From positions 1,102,406 to 1,166,405 of the forward strand of contig NC_020179.2 of NCBI RefSeq assembly GCF_000224145.3: a stretch of 64,000 bases of DNA, in the 5' to 3' direction. The notes under the pieces were generated by a model, which made no database searches, was not told the origin of the DNA, and saw only the letters and a program-made list of their open reading frames with translations. Numbering within the stretch: the stretch's first letter is position 1; each line of letters opens with the position of its first letter. Below, one piece after another: positions 48,601 through 60,300 of this stretch. Source of the DNA: Ciona intestinalis. Taxonomy: Eukaryota; Chordata; Ascidiacea; Phlebobranchia; Cionidae. Made by a program: the position numbers and the translations under genes.

Positions 48601-50151
48601 ACAAAAACTAAAATATATAACTATCATTTTTTACTGTTATAATTCAAAATTCATGCACCATAGACCTCTAAATTCTCTGCTGCATTTTTCAACGCCTCTA
48701 AATTTTCCAAAATACAATTTAATGTCAAAAACAACAATGTCACAGTATTTTTTTGTGTGTATAACTTCTATAAAAATAGTAGTTCGTAGCATTTTTCATT
48801 ATGTGCCACACTTAGGTGAACCTCAAGTCTTATCTCACTATTATCTTACCTTAACATTAAGACTCACTTCAAAGCCGCAAATTTCACTCAGTTTACCCTG
48901 TTTGTTTGTAGATTTAATACGACAAAGGTTATATGAACAAATCGTTAAATGACCATGAGACTTTGATGACAGGTAAGATACCACGCTAAACCACACAAAC
49001 CATGTCAGTTTCGAAGCGTTTTTGGCACAGTTTATTTTAATATTATTAAATTTAGCTATGGAAAAAAGTACAAGTTATTTTTAACACACAAAAAAACTTT
49101 GTTTTTCTACAGACCTAAATGCGTCGGTATAATCGTAAAAGCATTGTAATCAAAAACGACACTTAATTGAATGCTAATTAAAACCACGAAATGTATAATA
49201 TTGCTAAAACGCGAGCCAATTTCAGTAATATAGCTGTATTTATTGGTACATTCGATTTTACTTAACTACTAAAATATTTTTCAGTTTACCGACCATGGAC
49301 ATTTATTATGGTTCATGTTATGTCTATGTTTCTTTCTTTGTGAGGTCCATTTCTGACCATGCAGAACTGGGACATACGCGAATGCATTCCGGTGTATCAA
49401 GTATACAACTTAATTTAAAAAATGCCCGTCTTCTGAATCAAATAACGAAATACTGACTACTGTACTTGGTTTCCAATAAAACTACCTGTTTTAACAACTG
49501 CTGTTTTACCGTTACTGCCCGTCTTTTAAACTCTTCTGTTCTTCGTTATCGTGACCGAAGAGACGAAATAAGTTTCATTCAATCGGAGTATACTAAACAA
49601 GTACTAAACAAGTATACTCTGATTCATTCATACCTTGTTGTAATTTTAAACCGCCTCGACGCCCTTTTCCTCTTTATATATACAATTTTCCGGGGTCAAG
49701 AGTGAAATCGCACTGAAACTAGCGGTAAAAAGATATTCCGTAAAAAGTTAGGGCTTGTCGACTCTCCAACGTGGGTATAACCTACTCAAAACAAATATAT
49801 GCATGTATTCTTCCTAAACAGCTTAGAACAGAGTCCGTATGCAGTAGGCTAGGGGGTTGGGTAAGATAAGACCTGTTTTTACTCTTTATCAATATCTCAT
49901 CCTGACCCACAGTAGGCTACTATAGTTTTGCATTGCATGTAACTGCTCATTTTTCTGTAACTTATTATGATAGACGCTATTAAAAAAAACTACGACATAA
50001 AAACTGTTTCCAAAAATACAGCTAATTAAATTATTTGCATGACGTTTTATTCTTACTAATGTCATAACACACGTCACAACGAGAAATATCGCAGCAATAT
50101 AACATATTGAATCACCAATATTTATTCTTAAGACCGTTTAAAATCATCAGA
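48601..50151. other. Intergenic UBL3 promoter side / SDR 3' side
   Basis: No recognised gene. Contains a short MITE derivative at 49849-49922. Confidence 0.4.
49849..49922 (+). repeat. Internally deleted MITE, subfamily B
   Basis: TAGGGGGTTGGGTAAGATAA left end and TCTCATCCTGACCCACAGTA right end with a short middle. Confidence 0.7.
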
Positions 50152-52187
50152 CTACGTTGAATTTAATAGTCGTCCTCCGTCTACCATTAGACATGTGCCC
50201 GTGACCATTTTGGCTGAATCTGATGCCAAGTACAGTACAGCATCTGCTACGTCCTTTGCTTCAACGTTTCGACCGAGTGGGTGAAACGACTTCGCTTTTT
50301 CGTAATATGCTTCCAAGTCCTTGGGTGTATACGCATTCGCATATATTGTCGTTTTTACGCTTGCAGGACTGTAATTGTATGAAATATTATAAAATTATCA
50401 ATTATATTCTATATATACTGGGAAAGTAGGGCATGTGTGATGGAACTTGTTTTTATTGTTTTTTTATTGTCCTAATTGATATAGCAAACAAAGAATATTT
50501 AAAGAATTATATAACCATAGCTCCGCGACTCTAAAAGAACGTTGTTAACTGCGTACAAAACACGAATATGAAATATGGTGCTAACGGTATCCCACCTAAC
50601 TCCATAGTATATCACACACTTGTTTTAAGTTAAACGTTTATACGTACTTAGCTGCATTCACTCTAACTCCAGCAGGGGCCAGTTCTGCAAATACAACGAA
50701 AAGTTTAATTGCGGCGCGGACGACGCTTAGTGGTAATTGCTAAACTTCAGCGCCGTTAGACAGAATCAGTTTATTTTGTTTATGGTCTGTTGCTATAAGG
50801 CGCTGTAAAATAGAGTCAGTTAAGTAAAGCGTTGTATATATTATAGTCTACTGCTGTCTACTAATTGTTGTATTTCTGAAAGCATATAATATGAATGATC
50901 AAACTTAAAACTTTGGGTAAGTTTTTACGATGGGTTTTTATATATTACTCCTTTGTTATTTGTAGGTAAATTATGCTTCTATACTATGCGTTGTAGACGT
51001 TACATCGTTCTTGTACATAGTACAGTTTTAAATACACAAACAGTTCCAGTAATTTACCCAATGCGATAGTTTTGGTAAACTGGTCCACTGCCGCCTTTGT
51101 CATATTGTACAGTAGTAGCCTCGTGTATTGTCCTGTACTGCATATGCTTGATATATTTACAATATTTCCTGCATAAACGCAATAATAGTGTTTAATATAA
51201 GATGTCACAAAACGACACTTACTGATTACTTGTGCATAATTTTTAGTATAAGGGTGGGGGAAGATGGGACATTTTCCATTCTATTTTCTTGTCCCATTTT
51301 GTTAGTAAACAAAAAAATCAAATGACTATAAAACCGTATCCTGCTCATGGCTATCATAAAACGTTGTTAATTGTTTAAAACACCAGCAGGATATTTAGAT
51401 GTTATGTGATAAAAGATAAAGGTTTCCCTTCCCCCACTGTACTATATGTTTTTTGTTGCTATACCCAGTTAAAATCAAAAGCCTACCTTTTACTTTTTTC
51501 AAATGAGGTACTGCGAGTTGAGTGAGATGAAACATAGACCGTACGTTGATATTAAACAATTGGTCAAAATTTTTCAGAGTTGCCTGTTAAAAGTATGTAA
51601 CATTTCCGGAGTTAATATAAAACCACAAGCAAGAGCGCATAGCAGAGTATGTATACTGTATAGAAATATGTGTTTGTATACGAACTCTGGCAAAGGGTAA
51701 TTTTGATGCCTAAAATACGTGTCGCCACATCATATATAAGCTTCATACCTCTTCGATTTTGCCAGGCAAGCAAATACCCGCATTGTTTACTAGCACATCA
51801 AGCTTGCCTAGTTTTTCCACGGTCTGTTGAACAACGTTGGCTGCTTGCTCTTCGTCGCATAAATCCGCGACTATTTCCAGTACCTATTGGCACATACGAT
51901 TTATATATAACTAAGTTAGGTGGTCTATACATGTACATACCTCATTCGATTGTTTTGCCCTACATTCGTTAGCCACTTGACTTAATGCTGCTGTATCTCT
52001 ACCAGTTATTGACAACACAGCGCCTTCGTTTGCAAACTGTTTTGCGATTTCTGCGCCTATTCCTTTTGAAGCACCTATATTGTAAAATAACGTATGACCA
52101 GAACATCATTCTTTAGTGCAGTCTACAAAGCCAAAATGTCTATTTACCTGTAACTAAAACGACTTTTCCTGCGAACTTGCTGGCCAT
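50152..52187 (-). CDS. Classical short-chain dehydrogenase/reductase (SDR)
   Basis: Exons in transcript order: 52187-52148, 52074-51941, 51883-51749, 51583-51487, 51168-51058, 50684-50648 and 50368-50152; 256 residues, the usual size for a classical SDR. Rossmann glycine motif TGASKGIG at 13-20. ADLCD at 64-68 follows beta-3, and NNAG is at 91-94. INV (115-117) supplies the structural Asn. The catalytic set is Ser143, Tyr156, Lys160 (YNMTK). The family C-terminal motif is TGTCLMVDGGR. GRDTAA after beta-2 suggests an NADP(H) preference (Arg), which is uncertain. The substrate cannot be named. The ATG follows an AG by one base (AATAG/gATGG). MITEs sit in introns 4 and 6. It lies downstream of, and on the same strand as, the PhnW-like gene (about 745 bp apart), too far for a tight tunicate operon. 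Confidence 0.93.
50416..50612 (-). repeat. MITE, subfamily B (SDR intron 6)
   Basis: Reverse orientation; ends GTGCTAACGGTATCCCACCT. Confidence 0.85.
51245..51446 (-). repeat. MITE, subfamily A (SDR intron 4)
   Basis: Reverse orientation; AGGGTGGGGGAAGATGGGAC start and CCCTTCCCCCACTGTACTAT end. Confidence 0.88.
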
Positions 52188-52932
52188 CCTATTTGCAGAC
52201 TGTACTAACAACACTGTTTCAATTGGCCTAACTGTAGCCTTATCCTTGCGGGGCCGAAGAACCACAGTCGTTTTAACGGGTGTTCTGTTTCATAAACCTT
52301 GTGCCAGTTACCAGTCATCGTGTATGTTTATCAAGCTTATGAGACTGCGTTAGTAACCATTGCGGTTTAGACTCGTTATTACTGAAACACATAAGTAGAA
52401 AGAAGCTTATATTGGCTTTGTAATGAAAATACTTTGGTCGCATTACATTTAGCGTTTTTGTAGTGAGAATTTCCTGTTGCCCGAAGGCAGCCTAACCTAC
52501 TAAATACAAGGACCAGTAATGCAACTGCTCAGAAAAAAGTATTGGAGCGAACAATGATACTTTATATGTCACAATTTACTTTTGTGAAGTAGTTATTCAC
52601 CGACTTCTAGTAGAGCGTATAGTTCTTTAGCAGTCCAGCCCATACGTGTGCCGTTAGAATACAAGTTGTATATTATACAGTAGATATTATTAACATAAAA
52701 TTCGAAAATTCGCAAAACCGCTGCGCGTAAGGCTATATTATCAATACCAGTTAACTATCGCAAGATATATATATACGCTCTATCATGCCGGTCCACTATA
52801 TACGCTAACTAGACATCTAAACACTAAATAAGAAAATAAAAAAGTAAAGTTCCATCGTGAATTGAACAAATGTGCCAAATGGCAAAATTTACTTGCGCTT
52901 CGTTTACTTTATACAATAACAAATATTCGTGT
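52188..52932. other. Intergenic SDR / PhnW-like
   Basis: SINE tail fragment at 52228-52325; remainder AT-rich without recognised features. Confidence 0.4.
52228..52325 (-). repeat. SINE tail fragment
   Basis: Reverse: TTATCCTTGCGGGGCCGAAG, TTCTGTTTCATAAACCTTGT. Confidence 0.7.
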
Positions 52933-55900
52933 TTAATACAAAGGTGTTTTTATGTCCATTTCGCCACAAACGTCTTCGATTCCGTCCACGAGCATTTTTA
53001 CATCTTCTGGTTTTATATTACCGATTGTACCAACTCGAAAACAACCTTTAATGTTGGTTCGCTCAGCGGGCAACTGAAAACCTGTAAAAATGTTTAGTAG
53101 TGTAAACTGCTATAAGTGAATGAATTAATAAACGAACGAAAATGCTTATCCTCGCGTGGCCGAAAAACAATAGTTGTTATAACGCAGGTGTTCTGTTTCA
53201 TGCACTCGCTGTGCCAGCTTACAAGTTACCACAGGATTTTAGTTATGTAACTTTGTGGGTAATTATTTTTTGGAGAGATTTTTTATGCATGGCTTATAAT
53301 TTGGAAAACCCACACGTGATTACTGGGTTGGAGCATCTGTTGTTAAGTGTCTTGCCCAAGGACACATACATTTTCTATCAAGTTTGTCTAGAAAACAGCA
53401 TAAAAACATGTCCTATTTTCCTTTATTACAAATCCTACCCCATTCTACTGTACATCCTACTTACCACGTCTGTCCAACCGATCTATAAAGTCCCCGTATA
53501 CAAATCTGGGGTTTTCGGGATACTGAAATGACGTCACGATATGACGTTGCGAGTTATCTTGGCTTAAAACTTGTGGTTTAAATCCCAATTTGTTCATTCC
53601 TTGTTTTAGAACAGATGCGTTCTCTTGGAATCTATACGTATACATATGTATATATAACTATGTATAGTATAGTAGGCTGGGGGAAGATGGGACACCTTTA
53701 GCTCATAATATCCAAATATCCTGATCGTGATCTAAACAAATAACAACGGTCTAAGGGAGTCGTGAGGATACGGTTTTATAATTTGTTGAATGTTTTTTTG
53801 TTTACTGGCAAATAGGACGAGAACATAAAAAAATAAAAAAAGATGTCCTATCTCCCCCCACCCTATACTATATCCTTTATTTCACATATGAACCACAAAT
53901 CATCTTTTTTAAACCTTTTAATTCTCTTTTCTAACCCTCCTTCGTCTTCAAGTTCTAACAAAGCTTCTTTGAATGCCAGCAACAAATGCGTGGGTGGTGT
54001 AAACCGGAATTGGCCGGTTCTTTCCAGTTCAGAGTATTGGCCGGCAAGATCCAGTGTTAAAACTTTATTCTGTCCAATTTTTCTGTAACAAACATAAAGA
54101 TTGCATATTCAGTGGAATAGAATATTGGTTTATTTTGTATGAATTTTTCTAACATTTCATTCACTAAAATAAAAACAACTAAACGCAAGTCTTGTTAGTC
54201 TGTAGTTCGAAATAAAGTTCAAAGTAAGTTTGAATTCCCATGTTTTATTGTTCATTTGATATAGTTTTAATACTGGGTAAAATTTCTAATTAATATTCTA
54301 TACATATTTGCATAATATTTTTCACACAATTCAAACCATAGTAGGGTAATATTTTAAATTAGCTTACTTTTCAATTTCAGAAGCATTTGCGATGACAAAC
54401 GAAATACCTGGTATACCCTGTAAACACTTGCATGAGCTACCTATGACGTAATCAATATTCGTGACGTCATATGGGACACCCCCGAAACTTGAAATGGCGT
54501 CCACGATAAAAAGACAACCTGGTAAATAGAAAATATTTTAGTTTACTGGATTTAAAGATAACTGTATATATATCAGCATATGAATTAATGAATGAAACTG
54601 ATATTTATATAAAAATAATAGTAATAAATTTTATTTGTCTCCTCGATTACGCGAAAGTTCAGAAATTTTTTAAACGAAAATAAAACAACAGTTGTTAAAA
54701 CACTCTTACAGTTAAAAACATATTTACATTTAGTTGGAAGAAAATAAGCGTAGTCGCTACACCTAGCGGACAAACAAGCCATCTATTTTCAATAACGCAC
54801 ACATAACATTGCCATAAAATCTATTCTACCTTTATTGTGATTTTTAATAATCTTTCCGAAGTCAAAAACCGGGTTCACAACTCCAGTTGTCGTCTCGCAA
54901 TGTACTGACACAACTGCTATAACATCATCGGATTGTTGCAATCGCTGTTCCAACGCCTCCGCATGCATCCGAACCGTTTCTGCAGCCATTCCATGCTGTT
55001 TACATAAACTTGCAATCCGCTCGCCGTACATGCCATTTGACATTACTAGTACCTGTAAAATTAACGGAAATTATAATGTATTATACTCGTGTGGGGGAAA
55101 AACGACAGTCGTTATAACACGGTGTTCTATTTCATACACCTCGTGTACCCGAGTTTACTGTTAACATGTTTTGACTCTTTGAATATGGTAGCGAAGATTG
55201 AAAAATATTTAAAACGAAATGATAGGATATGGCGACAAAACAACAGTCGTTAAAACACGCTCACGATTAAAAACATTTAAAGTGTTTTAGGAATTTAAAA
55301 AAATCGCTAACGTGCAGGACCTGTGTGTATTTTCTATAATAATATAAGAGGTGTACATAAAAAAACACCCGTGTTATAACGATTGTCGTTTCCCCGCCAT
55401 GCAAGGATAAATAATTACATTCAACTGATACTCACGCCATTCAAACCAGAAAAATCAAATTTAGATTTAAAAATATATTTAAAAAAATTGCTAACTTACT
55501 TTGCCCTTAGAACCAGCCAAAGCGGTTGTAAGAGTTGACTCAATGGCGAAGGTACCACTGCCAGTCATTGGAATAGCTGTGTGTGTTTGTACATTGCCCC
55601 CAGCCAAACGAACCAGTGATTTTCGAATGAAGCTATACAATTGAAGTAACAACTGGTAAGTTCTGTTCTATTTGTGGACACCACTCTGGTACAATACACC
55701 TAATATGCTAAACTACTGTAACGTATAGTTTTGGGGAATTGAAATATAGTAGGGTATTGGTAAGATTTTACATGTTTTATTCTCTCTTGTCGTCCCATTA
55801 GGTAGAAAACAAACAATTTCTACAGAAATATATAACCCACCGCCTAATATATAGATCTCTATAGTATATATAATATTTAGGCCGTGTATATAACCGTAGC

Positions 55901-56964
55901 CCCGTAACTTCAAAAGAGCGTTGTTAATTGTAAAAACACGTTCAAGAAATATTGAATTTAGGTGCTAACAGTAGGCCTATTCCATCTTAACCCATACTAT
56001 CTATATCGATTTTATAGTTTTCGTATAGGATACGCAAAAGTTATTTGTCAATGTTACGTGCTAGCAAAACACCGCTTTTAAAACGTATGGTATTACTGAA
56101 ATACTAAATGCCAGATAAAACTACGATGCGTATTAGTTTAATATAGTACTGTGAAGTGAAATGGATACTGTTAGCACCCAAATCTTAGGTTTCCGAATCG
56201 TGTTCTTAACAATTACCAACGCTATTTTAGAGTCGTTTGGCTACGAGCATAAAAAAAATTAAAATCCATCTTATCCAAGCCTAAAATATTACTGAATTCC
56301 ATATATACTTACGTTAACAAATATTCAAACTCGGAATGTCTTGAACCAATATCTTTCCCCATTGCCCGCTTAACTCGTTCGCTGACCATCAGGGGTCCAG
56401 GTGTAAAAAGTATTTTGCTTGGTTTGCTAGATTTGGGGTAAGATGTGGTAGCCGCCGCATTACTATCGCTAGAAAAATCTGGAAACGGTGTAATATTACA
56501 TGAACTGCATTATAAATATCATATGTATATCATAGGACGTAGGTAAAGGGTAAACTGCTAATATAAACTTATACTGTATATAATGTAAAGTTATATATAT
56601 GTAAAAATATTAGGGCAGGAAGAAAGAAAAATTTCATTCTATTTTTCGTCTCATTTAGTAGTAAACAAAGAACGTTCACAGAAATATAAAACCGATCCTA
56701 ACGACTCCTATATTGTGGTTTAATTTGTGGCTATATTGGCTATAACCTGCACAAACTAAAATTTGTACTTTAGCAATAACATTATTTCGGTAAAGCGATT
56801 TCAAAATATAGGACTAGCCCAAATTTCTTCTCACCTTTTAAGGTGTTTAATCTTTTGCTGTCGGTGCGTTTAATGGCATTACCTGATTTAAACAAGCTCG
56901 TATTTTTGACCATCTGCTGTACATATCTTCGCCATACGCCAGTTCTGATTCTTGCCAAAGCCAT
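52933..56964 (-). CDS. 2-aminoethylphosphonate:pyruvate aminotransferase (PhnW-like), probably mitochondrial
   Basis: Exons in transcript order: 56964-56835, 56478-56313, 55632-55500, 55052-54830, 54518-54368, 54082-53915, 53631-53465 and 53081-52933; 428 residues. Fold-type I PLP enzyme of the AGXT/PhnW class. PhnW converts 2-aminoethylphosphonate and pyruvate to phosphonoacetaldehyde and alanine. Visible: ILFTPGPL at 66-73; VHCETTTGVVNP (PhnW-type ETTTG); VDAISSFGGVPYDV with Asp224; GSSCKCLQGIPGISFVIA with PLP Lys248; GQFRFTPPTHLLLAF; CFRVGTIG with Arg395. ETTTG and SSFGG(V/I)P favour PhnW over alanine-glyoxylate aminotransferase. Residues 1-43 are an extension over bacterial PhnW (about 367), Arg/Lys-rich with few acids (MALARIRTGVWRRYVQQMVK), like a mitochondrial presequence. 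Introns carry MITEs and a SINE. It lies 354 bp downstream of the oxygenase gene. Confidence 0.9.
53138..53370 (-). repeat. Composite SINE (PhnW-like intron 7)
   Basis: Reverse orientation with tail and middle modules: TTATCCTCGCGTGGCCGAAA ... AAGTGTCTTGCCCAAGGACA. Confidence 0.85.
53670..53874 (+). repeat. MITE, subfamily A (PhnW-like intron 6)
   Basis: Full-length; occupies most of the 283-bp intron. Confidence 0.88.
54620..54750 (+). repeat. Dispersed repeat E (PhnW-like intron 4)
   Basis: TTTTATTTGTCTCCTCGATT, AACAACAGTTGTTAAAACAC, CATTTAGTTGGAAGAAAATA. Confidence 0.65.
55083..55165 (-). repeat. SINE tail fragment (PhnW-like intron 3)
   Basis: Reverse: ACGACAGTCGTTATAACACG, TTCATACACCTCGTG. 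Confidence 0.7.
55172..55290 (+). repeat. Dispersed repeat E (PhnW-like intron 3)
   Basis: GGCGACAAAACAACAGTCGT, CACGATTAAAAACATTTAAA. Confidence 0.6.
55345..55418 (+). repeat. SINE tail fragment (PhnW-like intron 3)
   Basis: CACCCGTGTTATAACGATTG ... GCAAGGATAAATAATT. Confidence 0.7.
55747..56003 (-). repeat. MITE, subfamily B with about 65-bp internal duplication/insertion (PhnW-like intron 2)
   Basis: Reverse orientation. Between two TATATAACC(C/G) sites there is extra sequence containing an AATATATAG...CTATAGTATAT inverted repeat. Confidence 0.75.
56144..56290 (+). repeat. MITE, subfamily B, shortened (PhnW-like intron 2)
   Basis: TAGTACTGTGAAGTGAAATG left end; the TTCTTTGTTTACT segment is deleted. 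Confidence 0.75.
56608..56728 (-). repeat. Partial MITE, subfamily A (PhnW-like intron 1)
   Basis: TCATTCTATTTTTCGTCTCA, AGTAGTAAACAAAGAACGTT; the distal half is lost. Confidence 0.75.
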
Positions 56965-57318
56965 TTTTAAATACCAAATATAAAAACTACACTATACGAA
57001 TAAATTTCCATACATATTTATTTGAATTCCCACGCATATATACTTTTTTTACAACTGTAAAGTGCATTCAATGCATCATCAACGGTATTATGACATCACA
57101 TAATCGTACATACGCAAAGGTAAAATTATAAATTTAATTGCCATCATTACAATCAAGTGTAAAGTGAAACTTTTGAATATATTAATCATATTTTTACAGT
57201 TATAGGTATCATACACGCATTTTTAGTTTTTTTCAATATAATTTGGCAACTGTTAATTGCTAAATCATTACAAAATCGGCGAAAAAATACCGGAAAAAAT
57301 CACTTTTATGAATTGTTT
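56965..57318. other. Intergenic between oxygenase and PhnW-like genes
   Basis: 354 bp, AT-rich; presumably the PhnW-like promoter. No acceptor-like AG sits next to the PhnW-like ATG. Confidence 0.4.
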
Positions 57319-60300
57319 TCAAATTGAAGAACCATTTCCAATTTTTGGTGCGACCACATTTCGATTCAGCTGATGCGCCAACGTCATGTAGCGATTTTTC
57401 CAGTTATCCGCACTAGCATAAGTGGTCTGAAACAAACGTATAAATAACACTGATGGTGGAGGGTAGTAAGACCTCATACGGCAATTGCTAGGAGCTAAAT
57501 ACAAGTATAGAATAAAATATTGGTGCATATACCTGTTTAGTTCTGGTTAAAAAAGTTAATATAATTTTTGTTTATTTTATCTTACTTGCTAAAGTAGGTT
57601 TATGTTTTTTATCAATGTTAACACATTCATAATTTAATATTGGGTTTTTACAGGAAAAAAAACGTTTAAAATACGAGTTTTGTAATAACAGTTTGTCTAG
57701 ATTCTAGAGGCTGTATAGATCCAAATACAGCGGTTATCAGCTGCAAAAAAACGAAAAAAAAACGAAATAGATCTTCATAAAGTTACATCTCTTAACTCGT
57801 AAGCGGACACGAGGTGTATGAAACAGAACACCTATGTTATAACGACTGTCCTTGCTGCGCCAAGCGAGGATGAATATTTTACATTCACAATCACAAGACT
57901 GAATACCTGTAACTGTCTATCGCCTCCGTTGGCTTCAAATTTGTTCCTAGAATGCAACACTCGTCTGTTGTTAAACACAACCAAATCACCAGGTTGCATA
58001 CGGTGGGTAAACTGTGTAATATAGAAACTTGTAAATGTGCACGTATAAGTGGCCGTGTAAACCTCTAAAGGTGGCTGTACACAGTATCCGGCATGCGAAT
58101 TCGCTTGCGAAGTCGTATGCAAACCCATTTCTGAATTCCGCGTGCGGCAGCGAAATCCGGGCAAAACAGACAAAACGACGAATTCCGGATACTGGGTACA
58201 GCCACCTTTAGGCGGACAATTTTTTTCGCCGAAAAGTATTTTTCGTTTCAATAGAGCAAAAGAACTTACATGTAGTTCATCTCTGCGAATAATTTGTAAC
58301 AACTTTACATGAGCTTCGTAATATCTTTCCACGTCTTTTTCTCTTACTTGCAAAGTCGACAGCAACGCAGGATGCCAGTTGATAGCGACAACCTATTCAT
58401 ATATGCGATTTAATGTCTATGTATTTAGGTGGCATTTTTCACATTTTTGGCTCAGAACTTGTATTTGTTTCTTCAGTGCTGTATTGGTAAATATTATAAT
58501 ATTTATAGTAATATACAAAGTAGTTAGCGCGCCTGACTTCAGCGAGGATGTCGTAACTTTTGTGGACGAGTGTGTCCTTGGGCACTTGCAAACGCTCAAA
58601 ACCGAAAAAAAAATCCAAAAAAACCTCCAAAAACAACCCCTCACAATGTAACATACATGGTAACTCGTAAGCGGAAGGTATATGAAACAGAACACTCGAG
58701 TTATTACGACTGTCGTTGCTTCGGCACGCGAGGATAAAAAGTGACATACATTATTTTCAAAATACCTTGCCAAAGTAGTCTAACACTACGACGTGTTTTT
58801 GATGATGCAAATAAACTTTATTCGTTCGTTTATAATCTATAGTAGAGTAGATGACAGGTACTTCAACCAGGGTTTGAAAATCTGCGGGGGACTCTCTTTT
58901 CAGGATATTTATAACTTCGTAAAGGTCGACTATTTTTGTTTCCCCGCCCGTAATGCATTCGTCGAACCTGGGAATATGATTGAATGAATAAATACAATTT
59001 ATTTATTCTCACGTGGCGGGGCAACGACAATCGTTATAACACGGGTATTCTGTTCCACACACCTCGTACGCGCTAACGTCATCGTTTATTTTAATGTAAC
59101 GGAGTACTGTGGGATAAGATGGGATACCGATACCACCTATATACTATACATGATCCTATTTTTAAGAAATAACAGCTCGTTATTTCTTCAAAACCAAAAA
59201 CACCAAAACCCAAAACCTTTATCACCAAAAACACCAAAAACAAAAACATTTTTAAGAAATAACAACACCTTTTTGGAGTCGCGAGGTTATACGGTAATAC
59301 TATTTTTTGAATGTTCTTTTTTACTGAAAACTAACCATTATTCTACTATTATAGTCTGAAGCATTACAAAGACATAATATACTTCATGCAATGTAGAAAT
59401 TCAATTCCTGGTGGTTTTTCGTACATGGTTTGGTCTTGGTGAAATGGCAACTTAATATTTGAATAAGCTGCATTACCTTCAGTGGAGCTAATTTTTACAA
59501 CGGAGAGCTGAAAAGCAAATATAATTCGGGTAGCGTATTAAAGCTTGTTACCCGTGACCTGCAAATAGCTAATGTGTTGTTAACATGTAGCTACATCAAT
59601 GTTTGCGAATGGTTAAGCTACCTTAAGTGACTTTTGCTTAAATTAAAATTGTCTGCGAACGAAGCCTACGTTTTTTTTTAAAAAAGAAAGAAAGATGGGA
59701 CACATTTTCATTCTATTTATCGTCCTATTTGTTAGTAAAAAAAGAACATTCAAAAAATTATACTATTTTATCCTTACGACCCCCATTGACCGTTGCTATA
59801 AACTGTTTAAAGCACGATCAGGATGTTTTCATATTGTGCTAAAGGTGTCCCGTCTCCCCCCACCCTACTGTATGTTGAATTTTATAAAATACTGCGATTC
59901 CCAAAGTGTCGGTTCAAATATGATGGCAAAACAATCCTTTTTGGGGTTCAGGGCACAATAAATACAGTTCACCTAGGGGCGTATACGTTTAGTGTAAATA
60001 TAGACTATGTGTATTTTGGCTTACCTTCCCGTAAGTAGTTTCTTCAATGTTTGCAACTCTCTCTGCGATCTGCGCAAAACAAACATTACGTGCATTTGCA
60101 AAAGCAGCATTCATGTAGTATAGGGTGGGTAAGATGTGCACTTATAGCACGTAATATCCAAATATCCTTATCGTGCTTTAAACAATTAACAACGGTGTAT
60201 ATGGGAGTCGTGAGGATACGGTTTTATAATTACTTGAATAGTTTTTATTTACTACCGATTGAGACGAGAAAATAGAATGAAAAGGTGTCCTATCTTCCCC

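Noticed and set aside
57832-58365. 177-codon minus ORF read as one exon
   Set aside because: It covers exon 8 (with donor at 58269) plus an intron containing an inverted-repeat element and a SINE tail; only the spliced reading matches the BBOX family.
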